Positions 1-10,862 of a stretch of 64,000 nucleotides of DNA are shown piece by piece. The notes beneath the pieces are model-generated. The model was not told the DNA's origin. It saw only the letters and a program-made list of their open reading frames with translations, and searched no databases. The translations under genes and the position numbers were made by a program. The DNA comes from JAEUWI01 sp942492815 (GTDB lineage Bacteria > Hydrogenedentota > Hydrogenedentia > Hydrogenedentales > JAEUWI01), in the NCBI GenBank assembly GCA_942492815.1, contig OW818658.1:7688001-7752000 (forward strand), in the 5' to 3' direction. How positions within the stretch are numbered: position 1 is the first letter of the stretch; each line of letters starts with the position of its first letter.

Positions 1-2572
<2,572 letters not shown>

Positions 2573-2920
2573 GGTGATACCTCCCCGTTATTGCGAGATG
2601 GTGGCTTACCTGGCACGGGGCCGACGGCCCCGTGTGGCAAAGGGTGCCCAAGTCCGCCATACGACTCTCCGTTATACCCAAAAATGCATTCTCGGCGCAA
2701 CCTTATGTCCGTAAAATCATATTCAGATATCCGCGAATGCCCCTCTCTCCGGTACTATATACACCCGATTCTCTCAAAAGTTTCCGAGCTTCGGGGCCGA
2801 AATCAGGGGTTGATTCCCTCAAAGCCCGTGTACTATCGTCGTACACACTGCCTGTCAGCGCGGGAGGGCCGGGGCGTTTAGCGTCCCCAGTCTTTCCCCA
2901 TTACCCGGACTCACTGCCCC
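2573..2920. other. Divergent spacer between the CotH lipoprotein and the aminotransferase
   Basis: No gene is seen. The spacer holds a REP-like palindrome near 2614-2634 (arms CACGGGGCC/GGCCCCGTG). On the minus strand TTGCGC (2700-2695) lies 18 nt from TATAAC (2676-2671), a weak candidate promoter for the lipoprotein. A small inverted repeat, GTGTAC-N7-GTACAC, is at 2828-2846, upstream of the aminotransferase, and could be an operator. Confidence 0.5.
2614..2634. repeat. REP-like palindrome (GC-rich variant)
   Basis: Perfect 9-bp arms CACGGGGCC and GGCCCCGTG around GAC, preceded by tgg. The layout resembles the GGCACAGCC palindromes at 4261, 33233, 39479 and 40301, but the arm sequence differs, so family membership is tentative. 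Confidence 0.5.
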
Positions 2921-4240
2921 ATGATGGATTATAATACCCAGTCTCTCTATGTCCATGCCCGTACCCGCATCCCGGGAGGGGTCCAGTTGCTGAGCAAACG
3001 TCCCGAAAGCTTCGCGCCCGGCCAGTGGCCCGCCTACTTCAAGCGGGCCCAGGGCTGCGAAGTGTGGGATCTGGATGACAACCGCTATGTCGATATGTCC
3101 CTGAATGGAATCGGGGCTTGTCTGCTGGGCTTTGCCCATCCGGCGGTTACCGAGGCGGTTACGCGCCGGGTCGCGGATGGCAGCATGTGTACGCTGAACC
3201 CGCCGGAGGAAGTGGAGCTGGCGGACCGCCTATGTGCCCTCCATCCCTGGGCCGAGCAGGTCCGCTTCGCCCGAACTGGGGGAGAGGTCTGCGCCATCGC
3301 GGCGCGCGTCGCCCGCGCCACGACGGGCCGCGACGTGATTGCCATCTGCGGGTATCATGGCTGGCAGGACTGGTATCTCGCCGCGAATCTGGGTGAGACC
3401 GATGCCCTGAAGGGCCACCTCCTGCCCGGACTGTCGCCGGAAGGGGTGCCCGCCGGACTGCGCGGCTCCACGGTTGCTTTTATGGCCAATGACATCCCCG
3501 CCTTCGAGGCCATCCTGGCGGAGCACGGAGATCGGCTGGCCGCCGTGGTGATGGAGCCCTGCCGATACCACGATCCCGAGCCGGGCTTTCTGGAGGCCGT
3601 CCGCGCCGGATGCACGAAGGTTGGGGCCATGCTGGTCTTCGATGAGATCACCATCGGCTGGCGACTGTGCTTCGGCGGTGCCCATCTGAAAATCGGCGTC
3701 AACCCCGATCTCGCGGTCTTTGCCAAGGCCCTGGGCAACGGCCATCCTATCAGCGCGGTCATAGGCACCCAAGCCGCGATGGAAGGGGCCCACAAATCTT
3801 TCATCAGTAGTACCTACTGGACCGAGTCCGTAGGGCCGGTGGCGGCCCTCGCCGTTCTGGACGTCATGGCGCGGGAGGACGTGCCGGGCCAAATCGCGGC
3901 CATCGGCTCGTCCATGCAGCGTCACTGGCGGGATAGCGCTGCGCGTCACGGGGTGCCGGTCTCCGTCCACGACGGCTATCCCTGCCTCGCTCATTTCGCC
4001 TTCGACCATGTCCAGGCAAATGCCCTGAAGACGTTGTACATCCAGGAAATGCTCAAGCGCGGCTACCTCGCGGGTCCCGTGATCTACCCGACCCTGGCCC
4101 ACACCGATGCCATCGTGGAGCAACACGCCAAAGCCATGGATGAAGTCTTCGCGAAGCTCGCGGCGAGTATGGCCGCTGATCGCATTCAGGACGATCTCGA
4201 AGGCCCCGAAGCGCATGTTGGCTTTCGAAGGTTGCTGTGA
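2921..4240 (+). CDS. Class III PLP-dependent aminotransferase (glutamate-1-semialdehyde aminomutase-like)
   Basis: 439 aa, the usual length for class III aminotransferases. The PLP-binding lysine is Lys269 in FAKALGNGHPISAVIG, with Asp241 in the LVFDE motif and a glycine-rich GYHGW segment at 144-148 for phosphate binding. The N-terminus (ARTRIPGGVQLLSKRP) resembles the glutamate-1-semialdehyde aminomutase branch, whose members also include sugar and amino-acid aminotransferases. No tetrapyrrole gene is adjacent, so a heme-pathway role is not supported and the substrate is unknown. The gene ends 20 nt before a strong bidirectional palindrome. Confidence 0.85.
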   Translation: MMDYNTQSLYVHARTRIPGGVQLLSKRPESFAPGQWPAYFKRAQGCEVWDLDDNRYVDMSLNGIGACLLGFAHPAVTEAVTRRVADGSMCTLNPPEEVELADRLCALHPWAEQVRFARTGGEVCAIAARVARATTGRDVIAICGYHGWQDWYLAANLGETDALKGHLLPGLSPEGVPAGLRGSTVAFMANDIPAFEAILAEHGDRLAAVVMEPCRYHDPEPGFLEAVRAGCTKVGAMLVFDEITIGWRLCFGGAHLKIGVNPDLAVFAKALGNGHPISAVIGTQAAMEGAHKSFISSTYWTESVGPVAALAVLDVMAREDVPGQIAAIGSSMQRHWRDSAARHGVPVSVHDGYPCLAHFAFDHVQANALKTLYIQEMLKRGYLAGPVIYPTLAHTDAIVEQHAKAMDEVFAKLAASMAADRIQDDLEGPEAHVGFRRLL

Positions 4241-4260
4241 TAAGTGCGAACGGCGTTTGA

Positions 4261-4303
4261 AAAGAATGCGGCACAGCCGGGACGGCTGTGCCGCATTCTT
4301 TTA
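4261..4303. terminator. Bidirectional terminator formed by a REP-like palindrome
   Basis: Perfect 19-bp arms (4261-4279 and 4285-4303) around GGGAC, with A-rich and T-rich outer ends, so each strand ends in a U-run. It separates convergent genes: one stops at 4240 and the other has its TAA at 4303-4301, inside the right arm. The inner arm GGCACAGCC/GGCTGTGCC is the REP-like core seen elsewhere in the window. Confidence 0.8.
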
Positions 4304-6244
4304 CTTCTTTTTCTTCGTGGTGGACTTCTTGGTCGTGGTCTTCTTCGCAGGCGCTTTCTTCGGGGCGGGTTCCGGTTTCTTAACTTCCGGCTTCGGTTCC
4401 TCGACCTTGGGCTCTTCCACTTTCGGCAGCTCCATCTGATCGCTCAGCGGGCCCGCTTTCGCGGCAAGCTCCAGACCGCGCGCGCGCCACTCAGCCAGCG
4501 CCGCCACGGCGTCAGCCTCGATCTTCGCCCCACCGGTGGCCAGGGACTCCGCCTCATCCATGAGGCGGCGTACCTCCGCAACGAGCCAGTCCCCCCGCGC
4601 CCGCGCCTGAGGCGTGGTGGTGGCCCCGGTCAGGTAGAGGCTCTGATATTCCTCGCACCGCGCCAGCGTGTCCGCGAGCGGCTCCAGGAAACTTGCGTCC
4701 CGTGCGCCTTCCAGGCGGCAGAGCGTCCGCGACAAATCCGCCAGATGGGCAAGGGCCGCCACGGCCACGGGACGCGGAAGCTGCCCCGCGTGCCACCGGC
4801 CTTCAATATCGGGGAACGCGCGGAGCAACGTAAAGAAATGGACCCGGCTCTGTTCGCCCTCGGGGTTTTCGGCAATCGCTTCCAAGGCGCTCCGCACTTC
4901 GCCACTCCAGGCGATGTCGAGGGCCTTCTCGCCCAGGATGTGCCGGATGGTGGTCTTGATCTGGCTCAGCAGGGTCGCATTGATGATCGGGCCGCCATCG
5001 CCCAGAAGAAAGCGCACGCCTCCCAAGGCGGGATTTTTCCACACGTCCCCCTCCGGCGCTTCGACCGGAGCCATATTGTTCCAGCTATCGGAGAGCGTGA
5101 ACGGATAATCCGCGCTCCACGGCACGGCAATGGAGTCGTCCGCGCCGTTGCTCCAGTAGGCCAGCGTCCAGTGCTTGCCCGAAGCAAAAAGCAGGGCGCG
5201 CGCCTTTCCCGGCTGAGGCAGGTTCCCGGCGAAGGGTGCCGGCGGCACACCGTGGGCCAGGCCGTTCAAGTAGGAGATTCCCGACTTCAGCTCGCCCCCA
5301 TCGAGCACCAGCGACGCGGGAAAGCCCACCCGGATCGCGCGGTGGGAAAGTGCATCGAAAAAGACTGGCGGAAACTTATCCGCGTCTTTCGTTTCGTAGA
5401 GGTATTCGAGCACGGGCGATTCCACGCCCAAGGCGGCGAGGTCATCCCGCAACCCGTCCAGCACGCCCGGCCCCTCGGGGGATTCATTGATCACAAGGTG
5501 CTGGAGCGACGGTATGGCGATGGCCGTGAGAATGTCCGGAACGGACGCGGTATCACGGATGGAAAGGCTGATGGGCAGGTTGCAGTCGAGGGCCTGCAGG
5601 CGTTCCGCCACGGTTTTCAGGCCGGCGGCGTTTTCCCGCGTGGCGGGAAGTTCCCAGCGTTCTATCGCGGTGCAATGTGCCGCAGCCAGCGCCTCCGCCG
5701 TGGCCGCGACATCGCCCTCGCCACCGAGGGTCACAATCGCCTTCATGTCCAGCCGGACGACTTCGTCAAGCAGGCTGGCGACCTCCGCCTGTCCCGCGGG
5801 AACACGAACGAGGTTCACGCCCACGCCCCGAAGTGCGAGGAGCGTCTCCCGGTCCAGGGTGTCGCCAAAAGCATAGAGGGGATGGACATAGGCATTCGCC
5901 GGGCGATCGACGCGATAGACTTCCGCGTCATGAAAGGACTCGCCATTATCTGCCCGCACTTCCACCGTCACCTTCCACGGCCCCCGCAGCGGCGGGATCT
6001 CCTTCAGCGCGCACCAGCGGTTTATTTCCGGTCCCAGGGGCGTGGCGGGGAAGACCTGGCTCACCTTGCCCTGGCCGTCGGAGGACTCCAGGCCGATGGT
6101 AATGTCCGCCCGCGTCACCGCGTCGCTCCGGATCTCCACGATCAGCGGATCATCCACGTAGCTGAAGGGCAAGGGCTGATCGGGCGACACCGTAATATCG
6201 ACGGCGGCAAAAAGGAGCGTGCCCAGGATGGCGAGTGTGTTCAT
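4301..6244 (-). CDS. Unknown exported protein with Lys/Pro/Ala-rich histone H1-like tail
   Basis: 647 aa. The start at 6244 shares an ATGA overlap with the stop of the MBL hydrolase, implying translational coupling. A short hydrophobic N-terminus (MNTLAILGTLLFAAVDI) suggests export. The central part looks like an alpha/beta barrel of the glycosidase type (GVNLVRVPAG, LDMKAIVTLGGEGD, LQHLVINESPEGPG), but no catalytic pair could be assigned. The last ~45 residues are low complexity: PKVEEPKVEEPKPEVKKPEP, then KKAPAKK- and TTKK-type repeats ending KKKK. Function not recognised. Confidence 0.75.
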   Translation of the reverse strand: MNTLAILGTLLFAAVDITVSPDQPLPFSYVDDPLIVEIRSDAVTRADITIGLESSDGQGKVSQVFPATPLGPEINRWCALKEIPPLRGPWKVTVEVRADNGESFHDAEVYRVDRPANAYVHPLYAFGDTLDRETLLALRGVGVNLVRVPAGQAEVASLLDEVVRLDMKAIVTLGGEGDVAATAEALAAAHCTAIERWELPATRENAAGLKTVAERLQALDCNLPISLSIRDTASVPDILTAIAIPSLQHLVINESPEGPGVLDGLRDDLAALGVESPVLEYLYETKDADKFPPVFFDALSHRAIRVGFPASLVLDGGELKSGISYLNGLAHGVPPAPFAGNLPQPGKARALLFASGKHWTLAYWSNGADDSIAVPWSADYPFTLSDSWNNMAPVEAPEGDVWKNPALGGVRFLLGDGGPIINATLLSQIKTTIRHILGEKALDIAWSGEVRSALEAIAENPEGEQSRVHFFTLLRAFPDIEGRWHAGQLPRPVAVAALAHLADLSRTLCRLEGARDASFLEPLADTLARCEEYQSLYLTGATTTPQARARGDWLVAEVRRLMDEAESLATGGAKIEADAVAALAEWRARGLELAAKAGPLSDQMELPKVEEPKVEEPKPEVKKPEPAPKKAPAKKTTTKKSTTKKKK

Positions 6245-6855
6245 AAGCCTCTCAGAAAAGGATTCGTTGCCCGTTCCCGGCCGATGGTCGTGGCCGGGCC
6301 GTGGCCACAATACACCACCGTCTCATCCGGCAGGGGCATCAGTTTCGTCTGGATCGAATTGATCAATTGGTCATAGTCCCCACCCGGCAGGTCCGTACGG
6401 CCGATGGAACCGTTGAAAAGCACATCGCCCCCGATCACAAAGCCATCGCCTACGAGGACCACGTGGCCCGGTGCGTGGCCGGGTGTGTGGAAGATCTTGA
6501 GTTCCACGTTGCCCACCTTCACCACGTCGCCCTCTTCGATAAACTGGTCCGGCTCCGGCGAGGCTTCGCAGGCCACGCCAAACATCATGCCCTGCTGCGT
6601 GAGGGCGTGGAGCAGGGGCAGGTCGTCCCGGTGGCATACCAGGGGCGCTCCCGTGGCGGCGACCATGCCCGCGTTTCCGCCGCTGTGGTCGATGTGGCAG
6701 TGGGTGTTGAAAATCATCGTGACCTTATCATCCGCCACGTAGGCCTTAAGTTCCCGCGTGGCCTCGCCCGGATCGATCACCAGCGCCTCGCCACCATCTT
6801 TGATGACATAGCAGTTCATGGTGAAGGGGGTCATGACGAAAGACTTAATTTCCAA
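6241..6855 (-). CDS. Metallo-beta-lactamase fold hydrolase (glyoxalase II-like)
   Basis: 204 aa with the metal-binding motif THCHIDH (His52, His54, Asp56, His57), HTPGHAPGH and GGDVLFNGSIGRTDLPGGD, typical of small YcbL/glyoxalase II-type hydrolases that cleave thioesters such as S-lactoylglutathione. I chose the TTG at 6855 because AAGGAG lies 6 nt upstream; an ATG at 6831 is the alternative and longer starts lack a ribosome site. First gene of a two-gene operon with the 4301-6244 protein. Probably cytoplasmic, since no signal is seen. Confidence 0.85.
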   Translation of the reverse strand: MEIKSFVMTPFTMNCYVIKDGGEALVIDPGEATRELKAYVADDKVTMIFNTHCHIDHSGGNAGMVAATGAPLVCHRDDLPLLHALTQQGMMFGVACEASPEPDQFIEEGDVVKVGNVELKIFHTPGHAPGHVVLVGDGFVIGGDVLFNGSIGRTDLPGGDYDQLINSIQTKLMPLPDETVVYCGHGPATTIGRERATNPFLRGL

Positions 6856-6989
6856 GACGTACTCCTTTGTCGAATCGGCCCGGGTGCCGGGGTCATCCCC
6901 GAAGTATACCTGAAATTCCCGGCCTGAATGGACTATCATGCCCCTCGGAACTCCCGCGAATTCGCGCATAACACTACATGGAGCACACC

Positions 6990-9263
6990 ATGAACTTGTT
7001 GCCCCTCTTGCTCACCCTGAGCCAGATCGCCTCCGCCGGTGCCCTGGCCGTGGACGATTCCCCCGCCAAACCCGAGGAGTGGGGCTTTCGCCCGGCCCAT
7101 GAGAGCACCGCCAACACCACGCCGCCGGCCTTTGTCTGGCGTCCGGTGAAGGGAGCGGCCCATTATGCGCTGGAGGTGGCCCGCGATGAGGGCTTCACGG
7201 ACTCGGTGAAAGCCTGGCCAGCCCTGCCCTGGTCGTCCTATGCGCCCGAATCCACGCTCGAAGCCGGTACCTGGTTCTGGCGCTACGCCGCCGTCGATTA
7301 CGCGGGCACCCAGAGTCCCTGGAGCCAGGTACGAAAGTTCGAAGTGGCCGCCGATGCGCGAACGTTTCCCAAACCTCCCGCGGTTGAGCTCGCTAGCCGT
7401 ATTCCGTCGGAGCATCCCCGCTTGTTTTTTCGTCCCGAAGAGGTGCCCGCCCTGAAAGAGGCGGTTGAAGGATCTTTGAAGCGCCCATGGAATGCCCTGC
7501 TGGCACGGGCGGACAAACTGCTCGAATCGCCGCCGGACACCACCGAACCACCCAAGTATCCCGCAGGCACCGAGATGCGCGGTGCCGAGTGGAAAAAGAT
7601 CTGGTGGGGCAACCGCAAGCGCGCCATTGACGTAACCGACAGTGCGGCCACCCTGGCCTTTGCCTACCAGCTCACGGGCGAGGAGAAATATGGCGACGCG
7701 GCGAAAAATCTTCTGGTCGCCTTCTGCAAATGGGACCCGCGCGGCGCCACGGGCTATGAATACAATGACGAAGCGGGCATGCCCCTGCTCTATTACCCCG
7801 CCCGCGCCTACTCCTGGGCCCACGATCGATTCAACGAGGCCGAGCGGAAGAAAATGGTCGAGATCATGAGCATCCGCGGCGGCGACTGCTTCAATCACCT
7901 TCAGAAGCGCGATCACTTGTGGAATCCCTACGCGAGCCACTCCAACCGCGCCTGGCACTTCCTGGGCGAAGTGGCCATCGCTTTCCACGGCGAAATTCCT
8001 GAGGCGGAACAGTGGATGGACTACGCCATGACCGTCTTCTACACCTGCTACCCCGTCTGGGGCGGAGAAGACGGCGGCTGGCACGAGGGCACGGCCTACT
8101 GGTCGAGCTACATGGGCCGTTTCATGTACTGGGCCTTCGCGTCCCAGGCGGCCTTCGGTATAGACCCCTTCGATAAGCCCTTTTTCGAGGCCACCGGCTA
8201 CTACGCCATGTATTCCCTGCCCCCCGGCACCAACGCGGGCGCCTTCGGCGATCAGGCCGAGAACACCACCTCCGCCTCCATCGCCCAGCTCATGCGTACC
8301 TTCGCGGCCGGCGCGAAGAATCCCTACTGGGCCTGGTATGCCAAGGCGAGCGGCGCAAAGCAGCCCACGGACTACCTGGGCATCATCGAGGCCTTCCGCG
8401 GCGGCGCGGTCGAGGCCCAGAGCCCCGACAAGCTCCCGTCCTCCCGCGCCTTTCCCGCAGCCGGGCTCGCCGTGCTCAACAGCGACCTCGCAGACGGCGC
8501 GAATAACATCCAGATCCATTTCAAGAGCAGTCCCATGGGCCGACAGAGCCACGGTTACAATGCGAACAACGCGTTCCTGCTCAATATCGACGGCGAGCGG
8601 GCCCTGCGCATGACCGGCAAGCGCGACGTCTACGGAAGCCCCCATCACAAGGAGTGGATGTGGGAAACCAAGTCCGACAACGCCATCTTGGTGGACGGCA
8701 AAGGTCAGGTACCCCATTCGCCCGCGGCCGTGGGCCAGATCACCCATTTCCAGACCTCGCCCACGCTGGATGTGGTGGTGGGCGAGGCGGGTGCCTCCTA
8801 TGAAAACCTGAAACGATGGACGCGGCGCATCTTCTTCTTCAAGCCTTGGGTGGTCGTCATCCACGATGTGCTGGAGGCCCCCGAAGAGGTCAACTACCAA
8901 TGGCTGCTCCACGCCGAAGAAGGGTTCATTATCGACGGCGACGGTGCCCTCTGGGAAGGGGCCAACGGGAGTGTGGACGTCCACTTCATTTATCCCGAGA
9001 AGCTCGAAATCACACAAAGCAAGGAATTCAGCACGCCGCCCGCCGAGTGGGCAAACTTCAAGCTCAACGAAGCCCACCTCACCGCCGCTACCACCGAAAA
9101 GAGGAAGAAACAGGAATTCATCACCCTGCTCACCATCAATGACGCCGACATGGAATTCAAACACGAGCGCGATGATGACGAGAGTACCCTCGCCATCGCC
9201 CTCCCGGATCACATCGTTGCCCTGAAGCTCAGCGCGGAGAAGTTCGAGGTGCGGGAGGAGTAG
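6990..9263 (+). CDS. Secreted heparinase II/III-like polysaccharide lyase with N-terminal DUF4962-type region
   Basis: 757 aa from ATG 6990, chosen over ATG 6978 because GGAG sits 6 nt before it. A signal peptide (LLPLLLTLSQIASAGALA) precedes a fibronectin-like domain (FVWRPVKGAAHYALEVARD). An alpha-toroid follows, with NPYASHSNRAWHF and WHEGTAYWSSYMGRF carrying the Asn/His/Tyr set expected of heparinase II/III lyases. The C-terminal beta-sheet domain starts near GRQSHGYNANNAF, whose His is conserved. It probably cleaves uronic-acid-containing glycans in the periplasm or outside the cell. Divergent from the MBL operon, with about 130 nt between starts. Confidence 0.85.
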   Translation: MNLLPLLLTLSQIASAGALAVDDSPAKPEEWGFRPAHESTANTTPPAFVWRPVKGAAHYALEVARDEGFTDSVKAWPALPWSSYAPESTLEAGTWFWRYAAVDYAGTQSPWSQVRKFEVAADARTFPKPPAVELASRIPSEHPRLFFRPEEVPALKEAVEGSLKRPWNALLARADKLLESPPDTTEPPKYPAGTEMRGAEWKKIWWGNRKRAIDVTDSAATLAFAYQLTGEEKYGDAAKNLLVAFCKWDPRGATGYEYNDEAGMPLLYYPARAYSWAHDRFNEAERKKMVEIMSIRGGDCFNHLQKRDHLWNPYASHSNRAWHFLGEVAIAFHGEIPEAEQWMDYAMTVFYTCYPVWGGEDGGWHEGTAYWSSYMGRFMYWAFASQAAFGIDPFDKPFFEATGYYAMYSLPPGTNAGAFGDQAENTTSASIAQLMRTFAAGAKNPYWAWYAKASGAKQPTDYLGIIEAFRGGAVEAQSPDKLPSSRAFPAAGLAVLNSDLADGANNIQIHFKSSPMGRQSHGYNANNAFLLNIDGERALRMTGKRDVYGSPHHKEWMWETKSDNAILVDGKGQVPHSPAAVGQITHFQTSPTLDVVVGEAGASYENLKRWTRRIFFFKPWVVVIHDVLEAPEEVNYQWLLHAEEGFIIDGDGALWEGANGSVDVHFIYPEKLEITQSKEFSTPPAEWANFKLNEAHLTAATTEKRKKQEFITLLTINDADMEFKHERDDDESTLAIALPDHIVALKLSAEKFEVREE

Positions 9264-9391
9264 GGGCTGGCGCTCGCCCTCATGCACTTCGCCGTTCCCT
9301 GGGGCGCGTCAGTCCCCATGTAGCCCCGTGGTCGGAAATACTTGGTCGCTGCCAACGGCGGCTCCAACTTAATTCTCCAACCCGCGTAGAT

Positions 9392-10621
9392 TCATGCCTC
9401 GGGATTCAGCGTCCTTTCCAGGCACACCAGAAACTCATCCGCCTTGCTGTTGCGCGTGTAGTGGGCCACCACGTGGGCACGGCCGTTCTTTCCGAAACGT
9501 TCGCTCAGCGCTGGGTCCCCGGCGAGTTGTTCAATTGCATTGCAGTAAGCTAACGCGTTCTCCGGTTCCACGGCGATGCCCGCATTCGCTTCGTCGAGCA
9601 GTTGCCGGGCCTGGCCTTCGGCACCGAGGATGATGGGCCGGGCGCAGGCCATGATCTCGAACATTTTGGAGGGGATGTTGTAGCGAAAGACATCCCGCTT
9701 TTTCAGGGGCACCAGACAGGCATCGGCGGCGGCGTAAAAATCGGGCATGGCGGCCTTCGGCTGACTTGGCAGGAACTCGGTATTGCGCATGCCCCGTACC
9801 CGTGCCCGTTCGATCAGTTTGTCCCACTCCGCGCCGCTGCCCACGAAGACGAAATGGAAGCGCGAATCGCCCGCGAGGAGTTCGGCCGTGTCGAGGATGG
9901 TGCCGAGCCCCTGGGAGAGGCCATGGGTGCCGATGTAGAGCACGACAAACTTGTCGCTCCAGCCACGCGCCGCGCGCAGGCCATTCTTCTCCTTTGGCAC
10001 AAAGAACTGTTCGTCGATCCCGTTGGTGATGGTGAAAAGTTTCTCAGGGGCGATGCCCCGCTCCTCAATGTACCGTCGGGACGCTTCAGAGACGGTGACG
10101 ACGGCCCGGCTACGGCGGTAGAGGAACATCTCCAATCGCTGGAGGCCGCGAATGACGATGGGGTTGGTAATGGTGCCAAGATCGATGATGTGCTTGGGCC
10201 AAAGATCGCGCACTTCGAGGACGAAGGGGCGGCGCTTGGCGCGGGCAACCAGGTAGCCCCCCAGAGCGCAGAGCATCTGGGGGGTGGTGCCCACGACAAC
10301 GTCGCACTTGCCGGTGGCGAAGATGCCGAAGCCCACGGCGGACACCATGAAGGAGAGGAAGCTGACGCATCGCTTGAATACGCCCCGGTTGGGGGCGACC
10401 ACAAACCAGCAGCGGAGCACTTGGATCCCGTCTATCGTCTCACGGTACAACCACTTGCCGCGATAGGCCGGGGGCACGATGCCGTCGGGATGGTTGGGCA
10501 GTCCGCAGAGCACGGTGACCTGGTGGCCCCGCTCCACCCAGCGGCGGGCATGCTCGTGGGTCCGTGCGGCGGGGGCACCGGCTTCAGGCGTAAAGTACTG
10601 ACAGAAGAACAAGATCCGCAC
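9392..10621 (-). CDS. GT4 glycosyltransferase (WbuB-like)
   Basis: 409 aa from GTG 10621, with AAAGGA upstream. Codons further upstream lie in a 7-nt repeat and are not believed. Features of GT4/GT-B enzymes are the N-terminal ILFFCQYFTPEAGAPAARTHE, the acceptor-side EVRDLWPKH, and the donor-side TNGIDEQFF, YIGTHGLSQGL and Y-N-I-P-S-K-M-F-E-I-MAC block with the conserved Glu. It likely transfers a sugar from UDP or GDP to a lipid-linked glycan at the inner membrane. It is divergent from the heparinase/ligase operon of the same polysaccharide locus. Confidence 0.85.
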   Translation of the reverse strand: MRILFFCQYFTPEAGAPAARTHEHARRWVERGHQVTVLCGLPNHPDGIVPPAYRGKWLYRETIDGIQVLRCWFVVAPNRGVFKRCVSFLSFMVSAVGFGIFATGKCDVVVGTTPQMLCALGGYLVARAKRRPFVLEVRDLWPKHIIDLGTITNPIVIRGLQRLEMFLYRRSRAVVTVSEASRRYIEERGIAPEKLFTITNGIDEQFFVPKEKNGLRAARGWSDKFVVLYIGTHGLSQGLGTILDTAELLAGDSRFHFVFVGSGAEWDKLIERARVRGMRNTEFLPSQPKAAMPDFYAAADACLVPLKKRDVFRYNIPSKMFEIMACARPIILGAEGQARQLLDEANAGIAVEPENALAYCNAIEQLAGDPALSERFGKNGRAHVVAHYTRNSKADEFLVCLERTLNPEA

Positions 10622-10627
10622 GGAAAT

Positions 10628-10801
10628 CCTTTTGAAGGATGAAGTGTGAACGATGAAGGATGAACCCGACGTCTTGAGAATAGTGAATTGGAAGATTGCA
10701 GGCAAACTTTCCATTCAACGATCAAACGGCTCTGCCCCAGGCTCCAGGCCCTAGGCTCCATCCTCCATCCCTCATCCCTCATCCTTCATCCTACATCCTT
10801 C
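10628..10801. repeat. Mirrored 7-nt tandem arrays (inverted arms)
   Basis: The left arm (about 10632-10662) has four 7-nt units of the type AAGGATG/AAGTGTG/AACGATG. The right arm (10756-10801) has six or seven units of the type CTCCATC/CCTCATC/CTTCATC. The arms are reverse complements in register and enclose about 95 nt that include a further GGCTCC direct repeat. The element fills the divergent spacer between the GT4 gene (start 10621) and the heparinase-like gene (start 10863). Confidence 0.85.
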
Positions 10802-10803
10802 TC

Positions 10804-10833
10804 TTGACACCGGCTTGGCCGTCTGATTAGAGT
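10804..10833 (+). promoter_or_regulatory. Candidate sigma70-type promoter for the 10863-16212 operon
   Basis: TTGACA (10804-10809), 17 nt, then TTAGAG (10827-10832; TAGAGT with 18 nt is the alternative), about 30 nt before the ATG at 10863. The -35 is perfect and the -10 is weak. It begins directly at the end of the 7-nt array. Confidence 0.4.
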
Positions 10834-10862
10834 CATGGGCAATCTGAACCGGGGAGTCTTGG

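Noticed and set aside
2921..4240. Assignment as hemL
   Set aside because: The fold and lysine fit, but the length, divergence and lack of tetrapyrrole neighbours do not support glutamate-1-semialdehyde aminomutase specifically.
6936..9287. 783-codon minus-strand frame
   Set aside because: Antisense to the heparinase-like gene, no recognisable domain, Gly/Val/Ala/Glu-rich shadow composition.
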